Shown in pieces: positions 21,626 to 31,768 of a DNA stretch of 64,000 nucleotides (within the stretch, counting starts at the first letter, position 1; every line of letters starts with the position of its first letter). The notes below the pieces were generated by a model. It made no database searches, was not told the origin of the DNA, and saw only the letters and a list, made by a program, of their open reading frames with translations. The position numbers and the translations under genes were made by a program. This stretch comes from Pollenia angustigena. Taxonomy: Eukaryota; Arthropoda; Insecta; Diptera; Polleniidae. The DNA is taken from contig OV884056.1 in the NCBI GenBank assembly GCA_930367215.1, forward strand, positions 87,741,285 through 87,805,284, written 5' to 3'.

Positions 21626-24298
21626 TTATCGCTCATCTAATTGGGTAAGTGCTGCAGTGTCTCTTCTTCTTAAGCGAGTGTGGCCGCCATGATTTAAAAT
21701 ATTTCGAGCTAGTGGATTTGGGTGTTGTTCAAGCCTTTTTAAATATTTTATTGCGTATTTTGTAATCATAGATTTCACTAATGGCACATTAAGATCCTTA
21801 TGAATGTTTGAGTTTTTAACATACCAGGGAGCGGCTGTGATTATTCGAAGAAGTTTATTTTGGCGCCTTTGAATTTTGTCGATATTAGAGGCCGAGGCAG
21901 TGCCCCATAGTTGAATACCGTAGCACCAGATAGGCTTTAAGATAGAGTTGTAAAGTAGAAGCTTGCAATCGAGACTAAGGACAGAATTTCTTCCAATAAG
22001 CCAATGAATTTGAATGGCTTTTAGTTTCATTTGAGTTAATTTTGCCTCTATATGGCATTTCCACGTTAATCGCCGATCCAGATGTATACCGAGATATTTA
22101 ACATGCGAATGTTGAGGAATTATTTGATTATTGATTGTAATAGGGGGGCAAGATTCCCGGCGCAAAGTGAATGTTATATGTACACATTTTTGCTCATTGA
22201 CCATTATCCTCCATTGTCTTAACCATATTTCTAGTTGAAATATATGATGCTGTAAGTAACGCGATGCTTCATAACGGTTTTCGTGGACGCTTAGAAAAGC
22301 TGTATCGTCTGCAAATGTTGAAGTTTGTGTGTAGTTGCTTGTTGGCATGTCCGAAGTATAAATTAAGTATAATAGGGGGCCCAGGATGCTGCCTTGTGGG
22401 ACTCCAGCGGCAATGGGCTGAGGTGAACTTAAGAAATTTCCTTCTTTAATAATAAATTGACGACCGACTAAGTAGCTTTCTAGCAGCTTGTGTGTGTTTG
22501 CTGGTAAATTTTGCTTCAATTTGTGTAATAAGCCTTCATGCCAGACTTTGTCAAAAGCTTGCGAAACATCGATGAAGAGTGCTGAGCAATATTTCTTTTC
22601 TTCAAATGCTTTTCTTATGACATTTACTATTCGATGAGTCTGCTCGATTGTGCTGTGTTTTCTTCTAAATCCGAACTGATGGTTTGGAATACATCTATTT
22701 TCACTTAAAATTGGTGTTAATTTTGAAACTAATAATTTCTCAAACAGCTTTGACATATTTGATAATAAGCTAATAGGTCTATAAGACTCAACTTTTGTAT
22801 GATCTTTACCTGGCTTTGGTATCATGGTAACTAAGGAAACCTTCCATTTTTCAGGATAGTATTCAAGGCGTAAAATAGCATTAAAAATAAAAAGAATAAT
22901 TTTCTTTGCTATGCGAGGTAGCTCCAAAAGCATTTTATTACTGATTTTATCAATACCAGGTGCCTTCTTAGTGTTTAAGTCACAAATAGCCTTTTCGATT
23001 TCTCTTATCTCAAATCTGAGGGGAAAAGCTGCTCTAGCATCAACAGGTGGTAACTCGACCGCAATATTGTGAGATATATTTGGTGTAAATACGTTTTTCA
23101 AATGATTTACAAACAGGTTTCCTTTTTCATTATCATTTCTTGCCCAACTACCATTCAAGTTTCTTAATGGTGGCTTAGATATAACTGGCCTTTTTAGATT
23201 TCTAGCTGCACGCCATAATGAGTAGTCAGATTGTGGAGTTGCATCAAGTTCCTTAAGATATTTTTCTAGAGAAGCCGTTTTCTGATTCTGTAGCAACTTT
23301 CTTAGCCTTTTTGTGCATTCTTTTAATAAAATCTTAAGTTGCGGGGATCTGTAAAGTTGCCACTCTCTTCGAACTCTCCTTTTTTCAGTCAAGAGCCGCT
23401 CGACATCTGAAGAACATATTTTATTATTTTTAATTTTTTTGGGGGTAACGCTGGAGTGTTGAACAGCTAGTTTAAGATAACTGTCAAAGTTAACAAGAGA
23501 GAGATCCACATTCTCCGGTGTACTAAGCGGAATATTTTCTGTGCAATGGGCACTGAGAAATTTTTTATATTTTAACCAATTTATTTGTGTGGCTGGCGTC
23601 GCTAAGTAACCTGACGGAAATACAATTCTATTTGGGTTCGATATAGTAACAATTGTAGGTGTGTGGTCGGATGATAATTCTAAGGAAGCTTCAACATGAA
23701 TCGTTTCTGTGGGGATGTTTTTAACCACGCCAAAGTCGATAACATCTGGAATTTTTTGCTGATCAGTAGGCCAATATGTTGGTTGCCCGCTCGCGACCAC
23801 ATTTAAACCCATTTTAGAGATTGTGTTAAACAAAACACGACCTTTTGGTGTTATAAGTCGTGACCCCCAGAAGGTATGTTTAGCGTTATAATCGCCAGCG
23901 GCCAGAAAACAGGGTCCTAATGATTTAAAATATTTATAATATTGGCCTTCTGATATGGAAAATCTAGGTGGAGAGTATAAAGAAGAAATTACTATGTTTC
24001 GATTTAGCTCCTCAACACAAATAGTCGTTGCTTGCAGATAGTCTTCACGGTGATCACACATAATGTAGTGTTTGACTCGAGTTTTTATTAAGATGGCAGA
24101 ACCTCCACAAGCTCTATCTCGAGGGTCCTTGGTATCATATAGTATATAACCATTGATTTTAAACGTATTTCTTGAGGTCAAATGAGTTTCAGAAATCATC
24201 ATGACATCAATTTGTTTATTTTTAAGAAAGTATTCTAATTCATTTTTATGTTGGCGGATGCCGTTTGCGTTCCAAAAACAAATTTTTAAACAGTTCAT
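21626..24298 (-). CDS. Jockey-type ORF2: endonuclease and reverse transcriptase
   Basis: 890 codons. The N-terminal APE-type endonuclease shows ICFWNANGI, MISETHL (Glu37), AAGDYNAKHTFWGS and SSDHTPTI near residue 215. The RT has KKAPGIDKI, YRPISLLSNMSKLFEKLL, QFGFRRKHSTIEQ, SALFIDVSQAFDKVW near 578, GVPQGSILGPLLY near 633 and the catalytic FADD near residue 663. No RNase H domain follows, as in jockey, Doc and F elements; length is close to theirs (jockey ORF2 about 900 aa). The ATG overlaps the ORF1 stop in ATGA. No stop or frameshift is visible, so the protein may be active. It would nick target DNA and copy the element RNA. Confidence 0.93.
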   Translation of the reverse strand: MNCLKICFWNANGIRQHKNELEYFLKNKQIDVMMISETHLTSRNTFKINGYILYDTKDPRDRACGGSAILIKTRVKHYIMCDHREDYLQATTICVEELNRNIVISSLYSPPRFSISEGQYYKYFKSLGPCFLAAGDYNAKHTFWGSRLITPKGRVLFNTISKMGLNVVASGQPTYWPTDQQKIPDVIDFGVVKNIPTETIHVEASLELSSDHTPTIVTISNPNRIVFPSGYLATPATQINWLKYKKFLSAHCTENIPLSTPENVDLSLVNFDSYLKLAVQHSSVTPKKIKNNKICSSDVERLLTEKRRVRREWQLYRSPQLKILLKECTKRLRKLLQNQKTASLEKYLKELDATPQSDYSLWRAARNLKRPVISKPPLRNLNGSWARNDNEKGNLFVNHLKNVFTPNISHNIAVELPPVDARAAFPLRFEIREIEKAICDLNTKKAPGIDKISNKMLLELPRIAKKIILFIFNAILRLEYYPEKWKVSLVTMIPKPGKDHTKVESYRPISLLSNMSKLFEKLLVSKLTPILSENRCIPNHQFGFRRKHSTIEQTHRIVNVIRKAFEEKKYCSALFIDVSQAFDKVWHEGLLHKLKQNLPANTHKLLESYLVGRQFIIKEGNFLSSPQPIAAGVPQGSILGPLLYLIYTSDMPTSNYTQTSTFADDTAFLSVHENRYEASRYLQHHIFQLEIWLRQWRIMVNEQKCVHITFTLRRESCPPITINNQIIPQHSHVKYLGIHLDRRLTWKCHIEAKLTQMKLKAIQIHWLIGRNSVLSLDCKLLLYNSILKPIWCYGIQLWGTASASNIDKIQRRQNKLLRIITAAPWYVKNSNIHKDLNVPLVKSMITKYAIKYLKRLEQHPNPLARNILNHGGHTRLRRRDTAALTQLDER

Positions 24299-25752
24299 GG
24301 TTTGTTAAGTACAGCTTGCAATAACATCGATTGCATTCTAAGCATTTCCTGCATCATATTACCCATTGTGTTCGTAAAATTATTTACTGTTTGAACTAAT
24401 GTTTCCATGGTTATTTCTAAACGACTTAAATTAGAAACCGGAGTTCCATCATTACTTGGCGAGGCACCTTGCATTGGCTGATGGTTTGATTTTAGGACGT
24501 TAGCGTAAGAGGTTCTGTTATTACTAGGCTGGGGGGCTTGAATTGCATTTGTGTTTACCTGATTTGCAACCTGCATTTGAGGGGTATTTGTTTTCGGTCC
24601 AACCGTCTGCTTGACAATATTATATACTGGGCATCCTCTATAATTGGCAGTGTGATTACCGCCACAGTTGCTACATTTTTTTACGTTGGGGTCGGTTTTA
24701 GACTTATCGCAAGAAACGGTACCGTGTAGTTCACCACATACTACGCAGACAGGGGGTAAGTAGCAGTATGCCTTGGTATGGCCAAATTCTTGGCAGTTTA
24801 AGCACTGAACAGGTCCATTTTTTTTGTGTGGCTCTTCTATAGTTATTCTTCTGTAGAGAATATATTTTAAATTGTAAATAGGATGTATTTCGTTTTTTTT
24901 AAGTTTTACGTCGCCGGGTTCAAACTCCACTCGAAAAAGTGGTTGGGGAATTTTTTCTCTATTTTTAATATTTACTACATGTTTTACCTTGAAGCCTTTT
25001 TCTTCTAGGAATGTTTTAACCTCTTCTGGGTCCACACATGAGTCAATACCCTTAATCACTACCTGTAGACCTTTACTGCTTTTCAGTTGGTAGGTATAAA
25101 AGTTTTTTTTAAGCGTTTCGAAGTTGTTTACTATTTTGCGAAAATCATTCTCATTATTGACTTGTATTTTTGTCTCGTTTATACTTCCACGCTTTATAGC
25201 CGCTACGTAAAACGAATTTTCACCTATCAACGATATCAAACTCTTTATGAGCTCATTTGAATTTTGCTCCCTTAGATATATCGGGGGAGGCTTGGATGGT
25301 TTAATGACGTTTGGTGCTTCAGAGGATTCATCCTCCAGAATTGCAAAACGATTTTGAGTATTTATTTTATCAAAAGATGGTACTTTTGAGGCCGAAGCAA
25401 CTGCTGCAGAGGTAGGGCTGCGTCCCCGTTTAAGCACTGTTATGTACCTGTCCATACCAACTTGTACTGTAGGCTTTTGACAACTTTTTACAGGGGGGTT
25501 TTCCATTGCATTTGTGTTTGAGTTCATGGTATCATTTCCCACTAAATTTGTTTTTGACGTCACGGCAATACTTGCTGGCCTGGCAACACTTGTCACCAAA
25601 TCTTGTTGTAGTTTTTTTAATGAGTCACTATCCACCGTTTGTGTAAATACCGAGGGTGAGAGGGAACGTGTTCGAGTAATTGGCTTAGCCGTTAGGTAGT
25701 TAATATTGTTTTGTTTTGTTTTATTTATTTCTTCATTATTTTCAATTCTCAT
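24295..25752 (-). CDS. Jockey-type ORF1: gag-like nucleic-acid-binding protein
   Basis: 485 codons. The N-terminal part is Ser/Thr- and Asn-rich. The middle (about residues 165-300) resembles the RRM-like and PRE_C2HC regions of jockey ORF1 proteins (for example YQLKSSKGLQVVIKGID). Three zinc knuckles follow at about residues 317-375: CLNCQEFGHTKAYC, CVVCGELHGTVSC and CSNCGGNHTANYRGC. The C-terminus is Asn/Gln/Met-rich with a short helical segment. Such proteins coat the element RNA. Its stop TGA overlaps the start of ORF2 (ATGA). The start is the first ATG of the open frame, 435 bp from the inferred transcription start. Confidence 0.9.
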   Translation of the reverse strand: MRIENNEEINKTKQNNINYLTAKPITRTRSLSPSVFTQTVDSDSLKKLQQDLVTSVARPASIAVTSKTNLVGNDTMNSNTNAMENPPVKSCQKPTVQVGMDRYITVLKRGRSPTSAAVASASKVPSFDKINTQNRFAILEDESSEAPNVIKPSKPPPIYLREQNSNELIKSLISLIGENSFYVAAIKRGSINETKIQVNNENDFRKIVNNFETLKKNFYTYQLKSSKGLQVVIKGIDSCVDPEEVKTFLEEKGFKVKHVVNIKNREKIPQPLFRVEFEPGDVKLKKNEIHPIYNLKYILYRRITIEEPHKKNGPVQCLNCQEFGHTKAYCYLPPVCVVCGELHGTVSCDKSKTDPNVKKCSNCGGNHTANYRGCPVYNIVKQTVGPKTNTPQMQVANQVNTNAIQAPQPSNNRTSYANVLKSNHQPMQGASPSNDGTPVSNLSRLEITMETLVQTVNNFTNTMGNMMQEMLRMQSMLLQAVLNKP

Positions 25753-26153
25753 TAACTAAAACGTAAACGTTTCTTTCATTTTGTCTTAGTGTTGTTTCAC
25801 TGTTTGTACTCATGCAAAGAGTTGTTTTTGTTTTTCACCGTTTTGCTTTGCTTTAATATTTTTATTATTTATTGTATTTTACAACAACAAAAGAAAAAAC
25901 CAGAATTTAAATGTTTTGTTCAGAATATGTATACACATGTATGAACATTCATACGTACATACATACATATATATTTTTACTGTTTTATTTTGTTTAATTT
26001 TATCGTTTTAAATTGTTCACTATTATGTTAAGTAATTTAAATAACAAAATATATTATTTTTTTTTTTAAGCGTCCATTCGCTGCTTATATTTATGTATTA
26101 CAAAATCAAATGTGATTAATTAATAGTTCAAATCGTATGCGGGGCTAAAAATA

Positions 26154-26190
26154 CACGTCTGTATCACAACAAAGCACAAACCGAACCGAA
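26154..26190 (-). promoter_or_regulatory. Internal core promoter (Inr + DPE-like) of the jockey element
   Basis: At the element 5' end, TCGGTT (from 26189) resembles the Drosophila Inr TCAGTY with G at +1. AGACGTG begins exactly 27 bases later (+28), the DPE position and sequence typical of jockey-type elements. Activity is inferred. Confidence 0.65.
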
Positions 26191-26386
26191 GTTAAATGAA
26201 GAAAAAATAAGAGCAACTAAGTGAACATAAATTTGTTCAAACATTTCTGACAAACTTTGCCCAGAAATAGAACAGAGGTAAAAAAAAATAAAAATTTTAA
26301 ATGATTGAAAAAAACTACTATGTTTATATACGACTATACCAGACTAGAGTTTACTTGTGGATCATAATAATGGGAAGACTAATGTC

Positions 26387-26592
26387 AAGGGTCTAATCAC
26401 CGCATTCGATATCAAGTTAGCTATCGTTTTTTCTGCAAACGATAGACACTAACGTATCGAATGAAAACTCGAGAGATGTAATGTCTTTGATTACTCGATA
26501 TCGAATGCTAGCAACTCAAATTACAAAACGTTTCAAGTGTCATGAAACACAAAATTAAAATAAATTTTGCACGATGCGGTGATTAGACCCCT
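26387..26592. mobile_element. 206-bp MITE
   Basis: Terminal inverted repeat AGGGTCTAATCACCGCAT on the left; its reverse complement ATGCGGTGATTAGACCCCT closes the right. Internal TCGATATCGAATG and CGATA palindromes. Non-coding. Confidence 0.75.
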
Positions 26593-26601
26593 GTATTCAT
26601 A

Positions 26602-27205
26602 AAAATATTATAAATTTAATAAAGAAAGGTTTACAAAACTTATTGCACTTGTTCAACAATATTGCATAAAATCAAAATTTTTATTTTTTTACTTTGTGTG
26701 TTCATACGGCTCTTGTCTTATTGACATGATTGCTACTTTAAAGGCGAGAGGGACAAGGGGAAAAGAAACGAGTACACAGATGCATGTACTGTCTTTACGT
26801 TTTGCTTTTTCATTCGTTGTTTAATTTTGTTATTGTTTTCAATATCAAAAAAAGCACATGTAGTCAACATGACATGAATCATTTGAACGCCAATTCATGT
26901 TCAAAGAAGAAAAAGGGAAGAATCTTGTCAATAAGACATGAGCCGTGTGAACTCAGACTTAAGGAAAAGATCGACACGTAATGTTCATATCTAACCGCTG
27001 TAAAAATATCGTGCTATTTTGTCTACTTTTTGGTAATGAAATACTTGGTTTAAAAATTATTTTTCATATGCCTTTAATGTTAAGTTAAAAACTGTTGTGC
27101 TTCTGCTGAAATTTTTTTAAATTTTGAGTTAATACAGTATTGTTGAACAAGTGCGAGATATTCTATGAAAAGTTTTCTTAATAAACGTTTGTTAAAGTTA
27201 AAAAT
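26602..27205. mobile_element. Nested MITEs 3' of the cornichon-like gene
   Basis: Outer imperfect palindrome: GCACTTGTTCAACAATA (about 26645) mirrored by TATTGTTGAACAAGTGC (about 27137), with weaker flanking symmetry. Inside it, 26699-26952 has its own inverted ends GTTCATACGGCTCTTGTC / GACATGAGCCGTGTGAAC. Non-coding. Confidence 0.6.
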
Positions 27206-27289
27206 CATTTTTAATACACACACACAGCACTATTAACAATAATCTTGCATATGTGAGTAAATAACTTGTTACTTAATTTAGTTTAATTA

Positions 27290-27885
27290 TTAAAAGTCCG
27301 TTATAATTTCTCCCTCCTCATGGCGTCTAATAGGATCCCCTTTGAGTAAAGCAGAAATCATGCTGGAAAATAACAAACATATATGTTTACGCAAATAGGG
27401 TGAAATAAATTATCTCCAGCACTTACAAATACAACGCTATGAAAAACATTATAAAGTAATAACCCAAATATATCATGGTGTTTCTAAGATGAATCTTGAG
27501 CAAACCCCTGCTATGTATATCAACTGGGTCATAGACACCCAAGCTGTCTCTGGGTTGTTTATATAATTCATAACCCAACCAGGTGACCATGGGCAAATTA
27601 AACACCAACATTAGCCAGTGGCCACCTAACAACAACAATATACACAATATAAAGTGGGAACCAAATTTGGGAATGACCCAAAAATTTAAGCGGCAACAAC
27701 ATTCTTGGGCATTTAAATAATCACATTCTAAATCGGCCAAAGTTAGCACCTAGTAAATTAAACAATAATATTATTATAATTCGCTTTAAATAATTTATTT
27801 TTTTACTTACATAGTAAATCAATAAAAGTAAAATAGCTCCATATACTATGAGCGTTAAAGCGAAAATAACTGTTTCCGGTAGCAT
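27290..27885 (-). CDS. cnir: Cornichon family ER cargo receptor (CNIH4/cnir type)
   Basis: Small polytopic ER-to-Golgi cargo receptor of the cornichon family, which loads membrane cargo into COPII vesicles. Exons 27811-27885, 27427-27749 and 27290-27362 total 471 nt, 156 codons plus stop. The protein begins MLPETVIFALTLIVYGAILL (first membrane segment), then LADLECDYLNAQECCCRLNFWV, the family's DxxCDxxNxxxC-like signature in its CNIH4 form. Further hydrophobic segments surround SHFILCILLLLGGHW and IYLGYYFIMFFIALY. It has GVYDPVDIHSRGLLK (compare CNIH4 GVFDPTEIHNRGQLK) and a hydrophilic tail ending EIITDF. The LECDY and IHSRG motifs fit cornichon-related better than cornichon itself. Length matches the fly family. 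Splice sites are standard GTAAGT/AG. Confidence 0.9.
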
Positions 27886-28172
27886 TCCCAGTTGTAACCT
27901 TAATTATTTTATTTAATTTAGTTGTTATTCGCTCTCTTTTTTACAATTTGTTTTTGTACAGTTGATTTATTTCCTGATAATTAAAGCTTAACTAAATTTT
28001 GACAATTTTCTTTTGAGTTGTATATTCTATCCAATGCGAGTACAAAGAAAACATCGAAAACAACAAATAAACAGAAAAATAATATTTGCCAAATCTGGCA
28101 GCCCTTTTTATTTTTTTCTAGGATGAGAGTGGAGAATGTAACGGAAGTACATTTTTAAACAAAGTCTAATAA
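27886..28172. other. 5' flank of the cornichon-like gene
   Basis: Probable promoter and 5' UTR, AT-rich, with no recognised element until the hAT-type insertion. Confidence 0.4.
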
Positions 28173-28180
28173 GCGGGGAC

Positions 28181-29543
28181 CAGGGTTGATAAAGTTGGTA
28201 CAATTGTACTTTTTTTGGTACAATTCAAACCTAAAAAGTACGCTGGTACCCCCGTGACTCATTTGGTACTATTTGCAAATTTTTCAAACCTACATATTTA
28301 TAATCGATATAAAATAGCAACTCGTATTTACTGTCCAATGAATATCAGCGGAGTTTAGTGTTTGGTGCAAATAGTCTTGCGACAATGCAAACTGTCGTAG
28401 CTTTTTTATGAAATCTAATGAAACTGTTGTTGGATTTAACAAAACAGCTATGATATTTTGCATTTGTTCTTTTGCAAGTACATTTGCACCAAACACTGAA
28501 CTCCCCTATTGTGAATAGATTTTCGCACTTGTTCATTGAACATAGTGAAGAGACGATTTCCTCTCAATTCAAGATTATTTTGGAATGAACTCATAATATT
28601 TTCAAATATTCGTCAACAAGATGGTTGTTACGTCAAGAAATAATCAACAGAAACAGTGGGAGCCCATTGCATTATTATTTTACTCCGAATTATGTTGAAG
28701 GAGATTTTACAAGCGCTTAGTTAAATTTTATTTTATTCGGACTTTTTACTCCTTTCCTGTTTCTGCAGTACATATTGAAAATTGAATACACAATAAATTT
28801 GGAAATGTTATCCGAAGATGCTCGTATGCACATATTTTAAGAACTCTTAAAAATTTTATTTTCGTTTAAAATTCGAGCTTTGTTTGTCGTGCCTAATTCC
28901 CAATTTGTATTCTTGATAACAAAAACTGGAATTTATTGTTGCTGGGATAAGCTATTCCTATGCGCATTTCACTGGTTGCTTAGGCCAGATCGTCAGGAAA
29001 CTTCATCCAAAGATTTTAGAAAAAACTAAAGATATTAAACCAATTAAAACTGTTAAGCGTATAAGAATTATAAGCAACGGTTCTACTTGTAACAATATCA
29101 AAGTTTAAACAAAAACATCAACAATAAACAGTGAGTTTTTCTTTTCTTAAATTCTCCACTTCAATTGTATTCCAAAAAATTACTTTGATTCGTGAAATAT
29201 CCGTCAAGTTTCTACACAAAAGGACAAAAAATTCTAAAAAAGTGTATGAAAACGCTCTCTGGCTCCTAGATTTCTAGACCCTAAAAACCACATAGTACAG
29301 GTCTGGCTTGAGTATTTTGGGTCTCGAAATTAATTGTTGACCTATAGTTTCTTTGGCAAAGTTTCTTGGAATGACTTATAGAACAAAAAAAAAAAAACGA
29401 TGTGCTTTCGAAGCGAAAAAATTTTACCCACCCTTTTATTATGTATAATTCCATAAAAAAAAAATTTTGTACTATTGGGGTCGAAAAAGTACGAGTTGAA
29501 AAGTTCATTGGTACGATATTGGTTTTCTCATTTATCATCCCTG
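28181..29543. mobile_element. hAT-type non-autonomous element
   Basis: Termini CAGGGTTGATAA and TTATCATCCCTG; perfect 8-bp duplication GCGGGGAC at 28173-28180 and 29544-29551, diagnostic of hAT. Several GGTAC motifs lie near both ends. The interior near 28860-29030 is similar, in inverted orientation, to about 52520-52690, so another family member exists there. No intact transposase. Confidence 0.8.
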
Positions 29544-29639
29544 GCGGGGACTAAAATCACGTATTTTAAGGTTGCCATAAAATGAAAAATTCAAAAGCGC
29601 ACCAAAACTTAAAAAACGCGTTTAATCAGAAAAGTACCT

Positions 29640-30260
29640 TTAAATTTAATAGAAAGTAGGTTAGGTTCCATGGGCAGCTATCAACAGACAGCTCACTTGG
29701 GTCCTTTATTGGTCCCTTTGTGATACCCAGCGCCAATGCCCATCCTATAGAGCAGTTACTCAGATGGCGTCACTGCAGAATCCAGCCGCTTCGTCCTCCT
29801 AATGAAGAGAATCAGCGATCTCAGTTCTATCTTGGATAGATCCTCTAGGCAGGCAAATGCCGGTTTCCCCAGGCATTCCTCCCTAATACCCCGCAACCCA
29901 GGGCATTGACAGAGAAAGTGAAGCACAGTCTCCTCCTCCTCCTCATCCTGACAACTTCTACAGTAGTCATTAAATTCCAGACCCATTTTTTCAGCATGAG
30001 TCCCCACCGTCCAGTGCCCAGTAACAACCGATACAACTGTCCTAATCTGGTCCCTTTTGAACCTAAGTAGAGAGCTTGTCATCATAACCAGGCCATTATA
30101 GCCTGGATATCAAGCAGGTGGACTCACTAGTCCACCGCATCTGCGCAACTCTATAAGACTTGCGCCTGATAAGTAATTTACAGTGAGCCATTGGAAGACC
30201 AACAAACTGATCGATGAATATGTCATCCATGCGACCACCTTGTTTGTAATAGAAATAGTT
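29640..30260 (-). pseudogene. 3' end of a LINE with C-terminal zinc-finger region
   Basis: Minus-strand frames read KLLIRRKSYRVAQMRW, then LLRFKRDQIRTVVSVVTGHW and THAEKMGLEFNDYCRSCQDE followed by TVLHFLCQCPGL. This is the C-terminal CxxC...H...C region of RNase H-bearing LINEs (I/LOA type). A frame break lies near 30090. The tail next to TAACCTAACC at about 29655 is the probable 3' end. The upstream part is missing. Confidence 0.75.
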
Positions 30261-30527
30261 TTTAAGACAAATAAAAATCATCGAAAAAACAACCCAAAAA
30301 TTAATTATTAAATATAAAAGCCATAAACAGTTCAATAAAATAACAACGATTCTAATAATTGTTAAACAGCTAAGGCACAATCTCTTTGTTTACATATGTC
30401 CTACAAATTGTGCTGTAAAGGTCAGCGAAAAAAAGAAAAACCAAAAAGAAAATACATAAAAATAATAAATATATCTATACGATTGTTTATTTAAATAAAC
30501 TTCAGTATCGTGTATGAAATCCTTTTT

Positions 30528-31768
30528 TATACTCTTCACCACAGGTGGAAAAGGGTATATATAAGTTTGTCATTCCGTTTGTAATTTCTACAATATTGAT
30601 CTTAGACCCTATAAAGTATATATATTCTGGGTCCTTATGAGGAGAGAAGTTGATTTAACGATATCCGTCCGTCCGTCCGTCCATCTGTCCGTCCGTCTGT
30701 CCGTCTTACGTTTGATATGTGTTTTCCGGAGACTCCAGACATGATAGCGGCTACGTTGTTTTACATTTATGTCACATATAGTCCACCATTTTTTGCTATT
30801 GAAATTCAGCCAGATCGGTCCAACAATGGCTGAGATATGACCAAAAAAACACGACTGCCTCTAATTTTTCCAAAAAATCCCTTCTGGTTGTTGTATTTGT
30901 ATTACTTTTTTTCTGTATATCTGGAGAACGGCAAGAGCCAAAGTTTTAAAATTAGGTACAAACATTTAGGTTATAAATATACACCATCCTACAAAATGTG
31001 GGCGGGATTGGAGAAGTAGGCGTGGTACCTCTCATACAAAAAGTATTAAAAATTGTATAAAAACCTGAATTTTTTGACTGTAATATGACCCATGGTTACG
31101 CCTTATATATCAGAAGATCGGAAATTTTTAATAGAAAATATTTTCTGAAAAACTCGGGAAAATCGGTTCCGATACGAAAAAGTTATGACCAAAATATTAA
31201 TTTTTTTTTGAAAAATACCCATTTTCAGGAACCATAGATCTTCCCGAGTCCACGTTTTATAGCCAAAATAACTGGAAAATTTCTTCATTAACACGTTGGT
31301 ATATAAATCTGTCAAATCGGTTAAGAAATAGCAGAGTTATGACCAAAATACTGAAATCCCAAAAATTACTCTTTTTTTATAATTAAGATTGTTTTTTATA
31401 CCCTTCACCGAAGGTTCTACACCCTATAAAGTATATATATTCTGGGTCCTTATGTAAAGCGAAGTTCAAATCCGGTTGTCGTCTCTTCTTCCTATCCCCT
31501 CACCACCCTTCGTATTTGTTTACATATACTAGCATAATGCCCAATATGATTTTCGTTATCACCCTTCTTTATTATTTCATAATAAAAAGTATTTACCAGT
31601 TATCGCTTTTTAAATTTCAATTATGTATAATGAAGTTGTAAGTATTGTAAATATGTATGTATATGTATATGTAAAAATTATTTAGTTGCTCTCTATTCTT
31701 CTCGCACAATGGTGAAGGGTATATAAGATTCGGCACAGCGGAATATACATAGCACTCTTACTTGTTTT
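30528..31768 (-). mobile_element. mini-me-like dispersed repeat, second subfamily (copy E)
   Basis: Oriented opposite to copy A. It shows hairpin ATACTCTTCACC/GGTG ends, the core ACCCTATAAAGTATATATA with TTCTGGGTCCTTATGAG, then a (GTCY)n tract (30661-30705). The other end is GGTGAAGGGTATATAAG and a diverged ATTCGGC/GCCGAAT hairpin before AGAGTGCTA in reverse. A second core at about 31400-31460 shows that two units are joined. The interior (GAGACTCCAGACATG, TTTATGTCACATATAGTCC) differs from the 153-bp family. Confidence 0.65.

Larger units (their letters stand above)
21442..26197 (-). mobile_element. Full-length jockey-type non-LTR retrotransposon
   Basis: The element proper is 21451-26188. 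Target duplication AAGTTAAAT occurs at 21442-21450 and 26189-26197. On the element strand it ends in an A run of about 30 (seen as T run 21451-21480), preceded by AATAAA. The 5' UTR is about 435 bp and includes the motif AGACGTG at 26154-26160, which falls at +28 if transcription starts at 26187. Two intact ORFs follow. The layout (ORF1 gag-like, ORF2 endonuclease plus RT without RNase H, poly(A), internal promoter) is the jockey-superfamily arrangement. Intact frames and a perfect duplication suggest recent insertion. Confidence 0.93.
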
